Notes: a model not told the origin generated them from the sequence alone. A stretch of 64,000 nt of DNA from Clostridium acetobutylicum ATCC 824 (GCF_000008765.1 NC_003030.1:1460001-1524000), one strand, 5' to 3'; positions 27,155 to 37,811 are shown, counted from the first letter of the stretch. Numbers and translations are program-made.

Positions 27155-28522
27155 ATGAATAAAAAAATATCTCCAGCACTAATTTATTTCTTTGGAGCCT
27201 TCGGTGGATTTATGTTTGGATATGATATTGGAATAATTAATGGTGCTTTACCTGGAATTAATGCAACTTGGCACGTAAGTTCTTGGTTAGAAGGATTTAT
27301 CACTTCTGGATTGTTTGTTGGAGCTATGATAGGAGCCTCATTAATGGCTTCACTAGCAGATAGGTTTGGTCGTCGTAGAATGATTATGTGGAGTGCAATT
27401 GTGTTTGCACTTGGTGCATTAGGTTCTGCCGTTTCTACTAGTACTAATCTTTTAATCGGTGCTCGTGTTATTTTAGGAGTAGCTGTAGGTGGAGCTTCTG
27501 CTTTAGTTCCAATGTATATGGGAGAAATTAGCCCTGCTGAAACACGTGGAAAACTATCTGGTTTAAATCAATTAATGATAACTGTTGGAATGCTTTTCTC
27601 ATATGGTGTAAATTTTGCGTTTGCTGGTGCATTTGAAGGATGGCGTTGGATGCTTGGAGGAGCTATGGTACCTGCAATGGTACTATTAATTGGAACATTT
27701 ATACTTCCAGAGTCACCAAGATTTTTAGCTAGAATAGGAAAGACAGAATTAGCAAAACAAGTACTTCAGACTTTACGTTCAAAGGAAGAGGCAGAAACTG
27801 AATATCAAGAGATTATTAATTCAAAACATACTGAAACAGGTTCTTTTGGAGATTTATTTGCAAAACAGGCTTTGCCAGCTGTAATTGCAGGCTGTGGGTT
27901 AACACTTCTTCAACAAATTCAAGGTGCAAACACTATTTTCTACTATTCATCACAAATTTTATCCAATGTTTTTGGATCAGCAAATGGTGGAACTATTAGT
28001 ACTGTTGGAATTGGTGTGGTTCTAGTATTAGCAACTATTGTAACTTTATTGGTTGTAGACAAATTCAAACGTCGTACATTATTTATGACTGGTTCTATTG
28101 GAATGGGCGCATCTCTATTATTAGTTGGATTAATTTATCCATACTCTGAAGCTAAACATGCGTGGGCAACTTGGTTAGTATTCTTCTTCATATGTTTATA
28201 CGTTGTTTTCTATGCATACTCTTGGGCAGCTACTACATGGATTGTTGTTGGAGAATTATTCCCAAGTAATGTTAGAGGACTTGCAACAGGTATTGCATCA
28301 GCAGTAAACTGGTTTGGTAACATTTTAGTTGCTTTATTCTTCCCAGTATTACTTGAAACTGTAGGTTTATCTGTAATCTTCTTCGGTTTTGCTGCAATTT
28401 GTATCATAGGATTTTTATTTGCAAAATATGTTCTTTATGAAACAAAAGGAAAATCTTTAGAAGAAATTGAGACATATTTGTACAATCGTTCTATTGGAAA
28501 AGTTAGAGGATTAAATGAGTAG
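27155..28522 (+). CDS. Sugar-proton symporter, second copy (pentose transporter)
   Basis: A 455-residue sugar porter with 12 hydrophobic segments. Motifs: GYDIGIINGALPG in helix 1, ADRFGRRRM between helices 2 and 3, GRVILG-like GARVILGVAVGG, PESPRFLARIG, QQIQGANTIFYYS in helix 7, and YETKGKSLEEIE at the end. It resembles xylose/arabinose symporters and differs clearly from the araE product. The ATG follows GAGGAGGAA. It is followed 52 bases later by the second araA, so it probably imports arabinose or xylose. Its promoter region lacks an AraR core but has a cre-like site. Confidence 0.87.
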   Translation: MNKKISPALIYFFGAFGGFMFGYDIGIINGALPGINATWHVSSWLEGFITSGLFVGAMIGASLMASLADRFGRRRMIMWSAIVFALGALGSAVSTSTNLLIGARVILGVAVGGASALVPMYMGEISPAETRGKLSGLNQLMITVGMLFSYGVNFAFAGAFEGWRWMLGGAMVPAMVLLIGTFILPESPRFLARIGKTELAKQVLQTLRSKEEAETEYQEIINSKHTETGSFGDLFAKQALPAVIAGCGLTLLQQIQGANTIFYYSSQILSNVFGSANGGTISTVGIGVVLVLATIVTLLVVDKFKRRTLFMTGSIGMGASLLLVGLIYPYSEAKHAWATWLVFFFICLYVVFYAYSWAATTWIVVGELFPSNVRGLATGIASAVNWFGNILVALFFPVLLETVGLSVIFFGFAAICIIGFLFAKYVLYETKGKSLEEIETYLYNRSIGKVRGLNE

Positions 28523-28573
28523 TTTATAAATGTTTTTTAGAATAAATAAAAAATAGATAAGGGGAGATTTATC

Positions 28574-30040
28574 ATGTTAGAAAATAAAAAGATGGAATTT
28601 TGGTTTGTAGTAGGAAGTCAACATTTATATGGTGAAGAGGCTTTAAAAGAAGTAAGAAAAAATTCTGAGACAATTGTAGATGAATTAAATAAAAGTGCTA
28701 ATCTTCCATATAAAATAATATTTAAAGATTTAGCAACTTCTGCTGATAAAATAAAGGAAATAATGAAGGAAGTTAACTATAGAGATGAAGTAGCAGGAGT
28801 TATAACTTGGATGCATACGTTTTCTCCAGCTAAAATGTGGATAGCAGGTACAAAGATATTACAAAAACCTTTACTTCATTTTGCAACTCAATATAATGAA
28901 AATATTCCATGGAAAACAATAGATATGGATTATATGAACTTACATCAAAGTGCTCATGGAGATAGAGAGTATGGATTTATTAATGCAAGACTTAAAAAGC
29001 ATAATAAAGTTGTTGTAGGATATTGGAAGGATAAAGAAGTTCAAAAACAAGTTTCAGATTGGATGAAGGTTGCTGCAGGATATATTGCAAGTGAAAGCAT
29101 AAAAGTTGCACGTTTTGGTGATAACATGCGTAATGTTGCAGTTACAGAGGGAGATAAAGTAGAAGCTCAAATACAATTCGGATGGACAGTAGATTACTTT
29201 GGTATAGGTGATTTAGTTGCTGAAATGGACAAGGTAAGCCAAGATGAAATAAATAAAACTTATGAAGAATTTAAAGATTTATATATTTTAGATCCAGGTG
29301 AAAATGATCCTGCTTTCTATGAGAAACAAGTTAAAGAACAAATCAAAATTGAAATAGGATTAAGAAGGTTCTTAGAAAAAGGAAATTATAATGCATTTAC
29401 AACAAACTTTGAAGATCTTTATGGAATGAAACAGTTACCTGGACTTGCAGTACAACGTTTAAATGCTGAAGGCTATGGCTTTGCAGGCGAAGGAGACTGG
29501 AAAACTGCAGCTTTAGATAGATTATTAAAGGTTATGACTAATAATACTGCTACAGGTTTTATGGAAGATTACACATATGAACTTAGTCGTGGAAATGAGA
29601 AGGCATTAGGAGCTCATATGCTTGAAGTTGACCCAACTTTTGCTTCAGATAAACCAAAGGTTATTGTTAAACCACTAGGAATTGGAGATAAAGAAGATCC
29701 AGCACGTTTAATCTTTAATGGTTCAACAGGAAAAGGTGTAGCAGTTTCAATGCTTGATTTAGGAACACATTATCGTTTAATAATAAACGGACTTACAGCA
29801 GTGAAACCAGATGAAGACATGCCAAACCTACCAGTTGCTAAAATGGTATGGAAACCAGAACCAAACTTCATTGAAGGAGTTAAATCTTGGATTTATGCAG
29901 GTGGCGGACATCATACAGTGGTTTCACTAGAATTAACAGTAGAACAGGTTTATGATTGGAGTCGTATGGTAGGCTTGGAAGCTGTAATAATAGATAAGGA
30001 TACTAAATTAAGAGATATAATAGAAAAGACAACAAAATAA
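28574..30040 (+). CDS. araA: L-arabinose isomerase, copy 2 (AraA)
   Basis: A 488-residue paralogue of the gene at 21052, identical in length and in all active-site blocks ([36 protein letters not shown]). It differs by many scattered substitutions, so the duplication is not recent. It follows the second symporter behind GGGGAGA and precedes transaldolase and transketolase. This arrangement suggests a second arabinose-use unit with different control from the AraR-boxed first unit. Confidence 0.97.
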   Translation: MLENKKMEFWFVVGSQHLYGEEALKEVRKNSETIVDELNKSANLPYKIIFKDLATSADKIKEIMKEVNYRDEVAGVITWMHTFSPAKMWIAGTKILQKPLLHFATQYNENIPWKTIDMDYMNLHQSAHGDREYGFINARLKKHNKVVVGYWKDKEVQKQVSDWMKVAAGYIASESIKVARFGDNMRNVAVTEGDKVEAQIQFGWTVDYFGIGDLVAEMDKVSQDEINKTYEEFKDLYILDPGENDPAFYEKQVKEQIKIEIGLRRFLEKGNYNAFTTNFEDLYGMKQLPGLAVQRLNAEGYGFAGEGDWKTAALDRLLKVMTNNTATGFMEDYTYELSRGNEKALGAHMLEVDPTFASDKPKVIVKPLGIGDKEDPARLIFNGSTGKGVAVSMLDLGTHYRLIINGLTAVKPDEDMPNLPVAKMVWKPEPNFIEGVKSWIYAGGGHHTVVSLELTVEQVYDWSRMVGLEAVIIDKDTKLRDIIEKTTK

Positions 30041-30138
30041 AAATTATATTTTAAAAGAATATCAATAAAATTCAACACATAATTAGGATTTTAGAGCATA
30101 TATAACTGTTTTTAAATGTAACTTAGAGTAATTAAAGA

Positions 30139-30187
30139 AGCTTTGTTTTGAATAAGTATATAAAGAACACTTATTTAAAACAAAGCT
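30139..30187 (+). terminator. 19-base-pair hairpin between araA copy 2 and transaldolase
   Basis: AGCTTTGTTTTGAATAAGT and ACTTATTTAAAACAAAGCT pair with one G-U around 11 bases. It lies only about 10 bases before the transaldolase ribosome-binding site and has no T-run. It may be a processing site or a weak attenuator. Confidence 0.55.
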
Positions 30188-30212
30188 AAAAAAAATATAG
30201 GAGGCATAAGCA

Positions 30213-30860
30213 ATGAAACTTTTTATAGATACAGCTAATGTAGAGGAGATAAAAGAAGTAAACGATATGGGGGTTATATGTGGAGTAACAACTAATCCTT
30301 CCCTTGTAGCAAAAGAAGGAAGAGATTTTAATGAAGTAATACGTGAAATAACATCAATAGTAGATGGACCTATAAGTGGAGAAGTAATAGCATTAGACGC
30401 TGAAGGAATGATAAAAGAAGGAAGAGAAATAGCCAAAATTCATAAAAACATGGTAGTAAAGATACCAATGACGGAGGAAGGTTTAAAAGCTGTAAAGGTA
30501 TTATCAAGTGAGGGGATAAAGACAAATGTAACTCTTATTTTTTCAGCAGGTCAAGCTCTTTTAGCAGCTAGAGCAGGAGCTACCTTTGTTAGTCCTTTCT
30601 TAGGAAGGCTTGATGATATAGGTGCCGATTCTATAGGATTAATAGAATCAATTGTAAATATATTTGATATACATGATATAAGAACAGAAATAATAGCAGC
30701 TAGTATAAGAAGTCCAAAACATGTTATTGATTCAGCAGAGGCAGGAGCGCATATAGGAACAGTTCCATACAAGGTTTTGAAACAATTAATAAAACATCCT
30801 TTAACAGATATCGGAATAGAAAGATTTATGAAGGATTGGAAAGAGGCTTTTAATAAATAA
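30213..30860 (+). CDS. tal: Transaldolase, short (TalC/FSA-like) type
   Basis: Moves a dihydroxyacetone unit in the non-oxidative pentose phosphate pathway. The 215-residue protein is of the short MipB/TalC subfamily: [13 protein letters not shown] start, GVTTNPSL near 25, the Schiff-base Lys in [11 protein letters not shown] near 85, [28 protein letters not shown], and [11 protein letters not shown]. The ATG follows TAGGAGG. It is coupled to transketolase 17 bases downstream. Members of this subfamily can also act as fructose-6-phosphate aldolases, but the context supports transaldolase. Confidence 0.92.
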   Translation: MKLFIDTANVEEIKEVNDMGVICGVTTNPSLVAKEGRDFNEVIREITSIVDGPISGEVIALDAEGMIKEGREIAKIHKNMVVKIPMTEEGLKAVKVLSSEGIKTNVTLIFSAGQALLAARAGATFVSPFLGRLDDIGADSIGLIESIVNIFDIHDIRTEIIAASIRSPKHVIDSAEAGAHIGTVPYKVLKQLIKHPLTDIGIERFMKDWKEAFNK

Positions 30861-30877
30861 TAAAGGAGAATACTTAG

Positions 30878-32869
30878 ATGAATATAGATAATTTAGCTAT
30901 AAATACTATAAGAATTCTTTCTGCAGAAGCTATACAAAAGGCAAAGTCTGGTCATCCTGGATTGCCTATGGGGTGTGCACCAATGGCATATACACTTTGG
31001 AGCAGACATTTAAAACATAATCCTAATAATTCCAAATGGAAAGATAGAGATAGATTCGTGCTTTCAGCAGGACATGGTTCTATGCTCTTATATTCGTTAC
31101 TTAATATATTTGGTTATGATGTAAGTGTTGAGGAAATAAAAAACTTTAGACAATTCAAAAGTAAGACTCCAGGACATCCTGAGTATAGATGGACAGATGG
31201 AGTAGAAACAACAACAGGACCTTTAGGACAAGGAATATGCAATGCTGTGGGAATGGCAATAGCGGAAACTTATCTAGCAAATAAATTTAATAAGGAAAGT
31301 TACAATATTGTAGACCATTATACCTATGCGCTTGTAGGTGACGGCTGTCTTATGGAAGGAATATCAGGAGAGGCAAGTTCTCTTGCAGGTACATTAGGTC
31401 TTGGAAAATTAATAGTTTTATATGATTCAAATAACATATCAATAGAAGGAAGTACAGACATTGCCTTTAGAGAAAACGTAGCTTTAAGATACGAAGCATA
31501 CGGATGGCAGGTTATCAAAGTGGATGATGGTACTAATTTAGAAAAAATAGATTTAGCCATAAAGGAAGCTAAGGTAGAAAAAAATAAACCTACCATAATA
31601 ATAGTAAAAAATGTTATAGGATATGGCTGTCCATCAAAACAGGGTAAAGCAGCTGCTCATGGAGAGCCTTTGGGAGAAGAAAATTTAAAGCTCACAAAGG
31701 AAAATTTAAATTGGAATTATGAACCTTTTACTGTTCCGGAAGAAGTAAGAGCATACACTAAAGAGTTTAAAGTAAGGGCTCAAAGACAAGAGGATAAGTG
31801 GAACAGTATGTTTGAAGAATATAAAAAGGAATATCCAAAGCTTTATAAAGAGTGGGAAGTTTGGTTTAGTGAAAAAACTCCAATGAAGCTATTAGATAAT
31901 GGAGAATTTTGGAAGTTTGATAAAAACATGGCTACAAGACAGTCCTCAGGGGTTCTTATTAATAGACTTGCAAAACTTATTCCTAACTTAATAGGAGGCT
32001 CTGCTGATTTAGCACCATCAAACAAGACACATATGGATGACAGAGGAGATTTTTCAGCTGAAAACAGAAGTGGCTCTAATATGCATTTTGGAGTTAGAGA
32101 ACATGCTATGGCAGCTATTGCAAATGGAATGTACTTGCATGGTGGACTTAAGGTATTTGTAGCAACCTTCTTTGTATTTAGTGATTACATGAAAGGAGCT
32201 ATGAGACTTTCTTCTATAATGAAGCTTCCAATAGTTTATGTTTTAACGCATGACAGTATTGGTGTAGGTGAAGATGGGCCAACTCATGAACCTATTGAGC
32301 AATTGGCAGCCTTAAGGTCTATGCCTAATATGACTGTGTTTAGGCCAGCGGATTCTAATGAAACTGCAGCAGCCTGGTATAGTGCATTAAATACTAAAAA
32401 TGGACCAACAGCCTTAGTTTTAACAAGACAAGCACTTCCTTTATATGATTCTTCAGGAAAAAATGCTTTAAAGGGAGGATACATTCTAAAGGATTCTAAA
32501 AATAAAGAAAATCCAGATGTAATACTTATGGCTTCAGGTTCTGAAGTTGAGCTTATATTAAATGCAGCAAAAGAGCTTCAAAATGAAAATATAGATGCAA
32601 GAGTTGTAAGTATGCCTTCCTTTGAAGTATTTGAAGAGCAAAGTGAAGACTATAAAAATTCTATATTACCTAGAAATATAAGAGCCAGAGTTGCAGTTGA
32701 AGCTGCATCACCTTTTGGGTGGCATAAATATGTTGGACTTGATGGCGAAGTGATTGCTATGGAGAGTTTTGGTGCATCAGGTAAATCAGATATATTATTT
32801 AAAGAGTTTGGTTTTACTGTGGAGAATGTAGTTGAAAAAGTAAAAAATGTTTTGAAAAATTTAAAATAA
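30878..32869 (+). CDS. tkt: Transketolase
   Basis: Thiamine-diphosphate enzyme moving two-carbon units between pentose and triose/hexose phosphates. The 663-residue protein has complete motifs: [10 protein letters not shown] near 23, [14 protein letters not shown], the ThDP motif [13 protein letters not shown] with the later [26 protein letters not shown], and [13 protein letters not shown]. The C-terminal domain ends normally. It starts at ATG 30878 after AAAGGAGA and is followed by the epimerase gene 15 bases later. Confidence 0.96.
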   Translation: MNIDNLAINTIRILSAEAIQKAKSGHPGLPMGCAPMAYTLWSRHLKHNPNNSKWKDRDRFVLSAGHGSMLLYSLLNIFGYDVSVEEIKNFRQFKSKTPGHPEYRWTDGVETTTGPLGQGICNAVGMAIAETYLANKFNKESYNIVDHYTYALVGDGCLMEGISGEASSLAGTLGLGKLIVLYDSNNISIEGSTDIAFRENVALRYEAYGWQVIKVDDGTNLEKIDLAIKEAKVEKNKPTIIIVKNVIGYGCPSKQGKAAAHGEPLGEENLKLTKENLNWNYEPFTVPEEVRAYTKEFKVRAQRQEDKWNSMFEEYKKEYPKLYKEWEVWFSEKTPMKLLDNGEFWKFDKNMATRQSSGVLINRLAKLIPNLIGGSADLAPSNKTHMDDRGDFSAENRSGSNMHFGVREHAMAAIANGMYLHGGLKVFVATFFVFSDYMKGAMRLSSIMKLPIVYVLTHDSIGVGEDGPTHEPIEQLAALRSMPNMTVFRPADSNETAAAWYSALNTKNGPTALVLTRQALPLYDSSGKNALKGGYILKDSKNKENPDVILMASGSEVELILNAAKELQNENIDARVVSMPSFEVFEEQSEDYKNSILPRNIRARVAVEAASPFGWHKYVGLDGEVIAMESFGASGKSDILFKEFGFTVENVVEKVKNVLKNLK

Positions 32870-32884
32870 AAGGGTGGGGTAAAT

Positions 32885-33922
32885 GTGATTGAAAAGAGTA
32901 TTTATGGACACCTTGATGGAAGACAAATTTATAAATATACAATAAGCAATAAAAATGGAATGAAGTTCTCCTGCATTTCGCATGGAGCTACTTTGACAGA
33001 AATATATGCTCTAGATAAAAATAAAAAACCAGTAAATGTATTGCTTGAGTTTGATAAATCGGATTACTATGTTAAAGATACAAAAATGTTTGCAGGTGCT
33101 GCAATTGGACGAGTAGCAGGACGTATTGATAAAGGTGAGTTTGAAATAAAGGGAAGAAAGTATAAGATTGAACCTAATGAAGGAGAAAATGTTCTTCATG
33201 GGGGTAAATATGGTTTCAATTCATATATATGGGAAAGTGAAAGCTCTGAAAAAGACAATAGTGTAACTTTTTACAGAATGATTAAGGAAGGAAAGGGTGG
33301 ATTTTTAGGAGAACTTAAGGCTAAAATAACCTATTCTTTAAATGATAATAATGATTTAAATATCCATTTTAGCGGGTTATCAGATGAAGATACTCTATTT
33401 AATCCAACTGTTCACTCCTATTTTAACTTAAGTGGAAACATAGATAATTTGCTTAAAAACCATACACTTAAAATCAATGCAGATTATGTTGCAGAAACTA
33501 GAAGTGATAATGTGCCTACCGGGGAGCTTAAAAAAGTTAAGGAAACTCCTTTTGACTTCCTAGAACATAGAGATTTAATGACTGCAATAGAGGATGTAAA
33601 GAAAAAATGTAATTTAGAAGGAATTGATCACCCATTTAAGCTAAAATCAAAAAACGCAGCAACATTAATTAGCAATGATACGGGCATAAAGCTTTGTATA
33701 GAATCGGAACGTAATGCACTAATTGTCTATACTTTAAATTTTCCATGTGAGGATTTTGAAGTTAATGGGAAGAAAATTCCTCAGTATGGTGCAGTTGCAT
33801 TAGAACCTCAAACTCTTCCAGATGCAATTCATCATAAGAATTTTGGAAATATAGTATTACCAAAGGGAGAAGAAAAAAGTTATAATATAAAATATCATTT
33901 TGGATTAATATCCAAAGAATAA
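32885..33922 (+). CDS. galM: Aldose 1-epimerase (galactose mutarotase family)
   Basis: Interconverts alpha and beta anomers of aldoses, feeding the isomerase with the right anomer. The 345-residue beta-sandwich protein has the family signature residues: GAAIGRVAGRI, VLHGG near 102, catalytic His in NPTVHSYFNL, and catalytic Glu in ALEPQTLPDA. It starts at GTG 32885 behind GGGTGGGG and is the last gene of the symporter-araA-tal-tkt run, ending at a good terminator. Confidence 0.92.
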   Translation: MIEKSIYGHLDGRQIYKYTISNKNGMKFSCISHGATLTEIYALDKNKKPVNVLLEFDKSDYYVKDTKMFAGAAIGRVAGRIDKGEFEIKGRKYKIEPNEGENVLHGGKYGFNSYIWESESSEKDNSVTFYRMIKEGKGGFLGELKAKITYSLNDNNDLNIHFSGLSDEDTLFNPTVHSYFNLSGNIDNLLKNHTLKINADYVAETRSDNVPTGELKKVKETPFDFLEHRDLMTAIEDVKKKCNLEGIDHPFKLKSKNAATLISNDTGIKLCIESERNALIVYTLNFPCEDFEVNGKKIPQYGAVALEPQTLPDAIHHKNFGNIVLPKGEEKSYNIKYHFGLISKE

Positions 33923-33950
33923 ATTATCCATATAAAAATAGCTTTTCGTA

Positions 33951-34006
33951 AAAAATACCCTATAAGATAAGTGATTTAATAAAAGCTTATCTCATAGGGT
34001 ATTTTT
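33951..34006 (+). terminator. Terminator of the pentose cluster
   Basis: AATACCCTATAAGATAAG and CTTATCTCATAGGGTATT form an 18-base stem with one mismatch, then TTTTT. Confidence 0.85.
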
Positions 34007-34099
34007 ATTATAATGTAGAGGAATGTTTATCATTAGTGGGATAGTAAAGCAGGATAAAGGATGGCAACCGAAAAGGTATTAATTAAGAAAAGTAATAAT

Positions 34100-34720
34100 A
34101 AAAATTTCTAAATATTATACGTGAGGTTAAACTTGATATTACTGCATTATCTTATGCTGAAAGCAAAGATGATATTATTTTAATGTAAGATAAACTTGAG
34201 GGAGCATTAGGTTACGCACCTAATAGTATGTATAAGATTGAAACTATGAAAGGTATTGACAATTTGAATTATAATACCTGTAAGAAAATGTTTAGCTTTA
34301 AATGTAGGAATATCAAGACTTTTATATTATTAGAATTTAGTTTTAGACAAATGTAAGAAAAGAAATTGTTATTAAAGAAAAATCTTCTCAAAATACCTAT
34401 GAAAATGCGTATAAATCAAAGAATTAGTTGAGAGCTCAAATATAAATTTAAGAAAGGCTATCGTATGTTGTCAGTCATATCATGCACGTCGTGTGCTAAT
34501 GACATATAGGTGGGTTTATTCTAATACTCAATTTTATATTTGTTCTGTTGACACTCGAGGAATAACCAAAGATAATTGGTTTACATTCGAGTATGGTATA
34601 AACCGAGTAATGAGAGAATTAGCACGATGTGGACATTATTTTCCTAGTATGATAAAAGAAGTATATGAAAAAAATTTAAGGATAAATAAAAATATTATCA
34701 TGTATGAAAACTATAAATGA
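34100..34720 (+). pseudogene. Decayed coding remnants, family not recognised
   Basis: Protein-like segments appear in shifting frames, broken by stops. One part reads KLEGALGYAPNSMYKIETMK at about 34197-34256. A later 75-codon open frame (34493-34720) contains NTQFYICSVDTRGITKDNW and GINRVMRELARCGHYFP. It has protein-like content but no ribosome-binding site, and its reading frame extends upstream without a start to about 34413. I take these as remains of one or two dead genes, not as a functional gene. The rest of the 34007-34920 gap holds the transposase tail described next. Confidence 0.45.
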
Positions 34721-34721
34721 T

Positions 34722-34820
34722 GAAACTTTCGAAGAATTAGTTAAATAAATTGATGATTATATCATTTATCATAATAGTTATAGGTTTCAATGAAACTTAA
34801 AAAAGATGACTCCTGTTTTA
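34722..34820 (+). mobile_element. C-terminal fragment of an IS3-family transposase
   Basis: Translation from 34722 reads ETFEELVK-stop-IDDYIIYHNSYRFQ-stop-NLKKMTPV. This matches the end of IS3/IS150-type OrfB (IDxYIxxYNxxRxQxxLKxMTPVxYR). Two in-frame stops and the missing rest show it is a dead relic. One of the stops replaces the position usually held by Trp or Lys. Confidence 0.65.
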
Positions 34821-34835
34821 GGCAGAAGCCATCTT
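34799..34835 (-). terminator. Probable terminator after the sugar-binding lipoprotein gene
   Basis: On the minus strand AAGATG and CATCTT, with further partial pairing, are followed by TTTTTT. It lies about 90 bases past the lipoprotein stop and within the transposase relic. Confidence 0.5.
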
Positions 34836-34924
34836 CATAACACTGTCTAGACCTTTTTTAATTGTCTGTGACAAAGGTTATATTTTAATGTATATTAAAA
34901 AACTATTTTTATATAGATTAATTT

Positions 34925-35884
34925 TTATTTTGCACTTTGTTTTCCTAAATACTTATCCGCGTCATTAGGGACAACTAATTCATAAGGCACAAAAATCTTT
35001 TTATTTATTTTCTCTCCTTTAACTAGTTTATAGGCTGCCTTTATAGCTTCTGAACCTTGGCCAGCTGCATTTTGGAATACCGTGACCTTAAGGCTACCTT
35101 CTTTTAAAAGCTTTAAGGCATCAGGGGTAGCATCTATACCTCCAACGAAAACATTATTTATTAAGTTATTTTCTTTTAGTGCCATGATTGCACCAATTGC
35201 CATTTCGTCATTATTGGCTAGAATAGCATCAAATTTAGTGCCATTTTTAATCCAGTTTTCTGTTATTTGCATTCCGAGGGTCCTTTTCCAATCACCATAT
35301 TGCTCGTCTATTATTTTTATTTCGGGATAATTTTGAAGAACCTGTTTAAAACCCTCCGTTCTTTTAATGGCAGTTTCATGATTTGGCTCACCTTTTAGAA
35401 TAACAACATTACCTTTTCCGTTAAGCTGCTTTACAGCATATTCAGCTTCCATAATACCAGAAGTTATGGAATCAGAACCTACATATGCTGCAGCATCATC
35501 CTGGTTTTTTAAAAAATTATTAACACTTATTATTGGAATACCTGAATCATTTGCTATTTGTGTATAATCGCTAGACAGAAGAGTATCAACAGGCAAAACT
35601 AGTATTGCATTGCATTTTTGAGCTACTAAGTTTGAAATTTGAGATTTTTGTCTTGCAGGATCACCTTTAGCATTTACAACAACTAAATCGGTGTCAGGTA
35701 AATTTTTAGCCTCGTTTTCCATGGCATTTATTATTTTGTTTCTAAAAACATCATCTGAAGCTGGAATAGATAATCCAATCCTGTATTTTTTACTCTTATA
35801 AACTATTGATTTTTTTTGAGCACATGCTGTAAGTAAAAAGCAGGTAGCTGCAAATATAATTAAAATACGGCTAGTCTTTTTCAT
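34925..35884 (-). CDS. Sugar-binding lipoprotein (RbsB/galactose-binding type)
   Basis: A 319-residue extracytoplasmic solute-binding protein of the periplasmic-binding type I fold. The signal peptide ends in the lipobox LLTAC with Cys at 21, so it is anchored outside the membrane. Fold markers: YRIGLSIPASDDVFRNKI, VLPVDTLL, GIPIISVNNF, YVGSDSITSGIMEAEYA, ILANNDEMAIGAI and GGIDATPDAL. It is transcribed 11 bases after a chemoreceptor gene and has no ABC permease or ATPase nearby. A role in presenting sugar to that receptor is likely (inference). The ligand is not predictable beyond sugar. Confidence 0.85.
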   Translation of the reverse strand: MKKTSRILIIFAATCFLLTACAQKKSIVYKSKKYRIGLSIPASDDVFRNKIINAMENEAKNLPDTDLVVVNAKGDPARQKSQISNLVAQKCNAILVLPVDTLLSSDYTQIANDSGIPIISVNNFLKNQDDAAAYVGSDSITSGIMEAEYAVKQLNGKGNVVILKGEPNHETAIKRTEGFKQVLQNYPEIKIIDEQYGDWKRTLGMQITENWIKNGTKFDAILANNDEMAIGAIMALKENNLINNVFVGGIDATPDALKLLKEGSLKVTVFQNAAGQGSEAIKAAYKLVKGEKINKKIFVPYELVVPNDADKYLGKQSAK

Positions 35885-35895
35885 GGAAGTTCCCC

Positions 35896-37602
35896 CTAAA
35901 TTTTAAACTTGTTTATCAAATTTTTTAGCTCGTTAGACATTTGAGATAAAACAGTGGTGGTGGAGAATATTTCTTCAACACTAGCGGTTTGTTCTTCAAC
36001 TGCAGCAGCAACATCGTGGCTTGATTCGGAAGAGCTTTTAGCAATTCTTTCTATATCAATACTCATTTTTTCTACAGTAGAGATTTCTTTTACAATACCT
36101 TCTATTTCTAAAGTTATTTCTTGCATTTGTTTATCAACGTTACTGCTGGTATTTAGTATTTCACTAAAAGCTTCTCTTGCTGCTTCTGCTACTGTTGTGC
36201 TTTCCTTAATTTCTTGTACACTAGTTGACATACTCTCGTATAATTCATTTGATTTTTGCTGTATATCTTGTAGCATGCTTGTTATTTCGACTGTAGCATT
36301 TTGTGAATCTTCAGCTAGCTTTTTTACTTCCTCAGCTACAACTGCAAAGCCTTTACCGTTTTCTCCAGCTCTTGCTGCTTCAATAGCTGAATTTAAAGCT
36401 AATAGATTAGTTTGCGATGCTATTTCTGTAATAGCATCTACGACTTTTTTTATTTCGTTAGACCTTTTGTTTAAAAGTTCTGCAGTGTTTTGCACAGGAA
36501 TCACCTTATTTTCTATTACTTTTATTTGCTCTATTACTTTTTTCAATTTTTCATTTCCTAAAACAGCTGCGTTTGTTGCAGCATCAGATGTATTTAAAAC
36601 CTTATGAGCATTATCACTGATTCTCTTATTTGCTTCGAATAAATCAGTTATCACAGAAACAGTTTTTTCAGCTTGATCTGCTTGAGTTAAGGCTCCTTCA
36701 GATACACCTTGAACTGATACTGCAATTTGCTCAAGTGCTTTTGAGCTTTGCTCTGTATTTGTCTGAAGATTATACGCAGCATCTGTAACATTGCTGCTTT
36801 CAGTGTTGATTTTATTTATCAAGGATCTAAGATTTCTGCTCATTTTGTTAAAAGATTCGGCAAGTACACCTAGTTCATCAGAAGAGTTTATATGTATATC
36901 AGCTAATGCTAGATTATTTTCAGCTATGGAGGTTGCATAAGTTACCAATTTCTTTATAATGTTTACTATGTTATTTATTAAGATAGTAGCGACAGCAAAG
37001 CTTAAAATGCTAATTGATATTATGAGTATTATAATTAATATACCCATAAAGCTTGCGGTCTTAAGTAGGGCTATTTTTTCGGTTTTTTGATCAGTAAGTT
37101 GGTTTGTAACTAAATTCTGTATACTGTCATTTGAGGAACTTAAGGTTTGAGTGATTATTTTAAAGTTTTTCATAGCCTGCTCTGTATCTCCAGATTTATT
37201 AGAGTTAATTAAATTATTAAGATTTTCTTCATAAGTGGACATTATTCTTTCCATAACATCTACAGATTTCATACTATTTAAGCTTGTAGTATTGTCCTTA
37301 ATAAATTTAATATTGCTTTTTATCTTATCTAAATTACTGTAAGCAGCTTTTTTGGACTTTTCGTCTTTATTTAGTACAACCTTGTTGACTTCAGAGATAG
37401 AATTATCAGCTAAGGCGAAAATTTCATTGGATTTAACAGTTACCTCAATCATGGTATCTAATCTGTTCATTAAACTCTTCATGATTGCAAAAGTACCTAT
37501 GCTAAGAAAAGTCATAGGAATAATAATGCCTACAAGAATAGTTATAAGTTTTACTCTTAAGCTGCGTCTAGCTTTATTACTGTCAGTATTGGCTCTATTC
37601 AT
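35896..37602 (-). CDS. Methyl-accepting chemotaxis protein
   Basis: A 568-residue chemoreceptor. It has a transmembrane helix near 18-40 and an extracellular helical sensor (about 40-185). A second membrane segment lies at 185-210 ([20 protein letters not shown]), followed by a HAMP linker and the coiled-coil signalling domain. The signalling tip is [20 protein letters not shown] followed by [15 protein letters not shown]. The methylation-helix region is present on both sides. The ATG follows TAGGAGG. It heads a two-gene operon with the sugar-binding lipoprotein, suggesting taxis to a sugar. Confidence 0.94.
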   Translation of the reverse strand: MNRANTDSNKARRSLRVKLITILVGIIIPMTFLSIGTFAIMKSLMNRLDTMIEVTVKSNEIFALADNSISEVNKVVLNKDEKSKKAAYSNLDKIKSNIKFIKDNTTSLNSMKSVDVMERIMSTYEENLNNLINSNKSGDTEQAMKNFKIITQTLSSSNDSIQNLVTNQLTDQKTEKIALLKTASFMGILIIILIISISILSFAVATILINNIVNIIKKLVTYATSIAENNLALADIHINSSDELGVLAESFNKMSRNLRSLINKINTESSNVTDAAYNLQTNTEQSSKALEQIAVSVQGVSEGALTQADQAEKTVSVITDLFEANKRISDNAHKVLNTSDAATNAAVLGNEKLKKVIEQIKVIENKVIPVQNTAELLNKRSNEIKKVVDAITEIASQTNLLALNSAIEAARAGENGKGFAVVAEEVKKLAEDSQNATVEITSMLQDIQQKSNELYESMSTSVQEIKESTTVAEAAREAFSEILNTSSNVDKQMQEITLEIEGIVKEISTVEKMSIDIERIAKSSSESSHDVAAAVEEQTASVEEIFSTTTVLSQMSNELKNLINKFKI

Positions 37603-37756
37603 AATAAAATCCTCCTAATATAAAAATAAATAGATTAGTTAATTATAGATTTATAGTTATGGATTTTATCGATAGATAATTAAATGTCTTAATGCTATAA
37701 AATATGGTGTGTAAGGGGAAAATAGTATCATGAGGATAAGAAATGCATTAACAATA

Positions 37757-37794
37757 AAGCGCCCTTAGATTATTGTCTATCTCTAAGAGCGCTT
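37757..37794 (-). terminator. Terminator after nagE
   Basis: AAGCGC-x-CTTAGA pairs with TCTAAG-x-GCGCTT (one internal mismatch) beyond the nagE stop, followed by TTTATT on the minus strand. Confidence 0.7.
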
Positions 37795-37811
37795 ATGTAT
37801 AAAATTTAATA

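Noticed and set aside
34493-34720. 75-codon open frame as a functional gene
   Set aside because: No ribosome-binding site. The protein-like sequence continues upstream without a start, and it is surrounded by decayed sequence.
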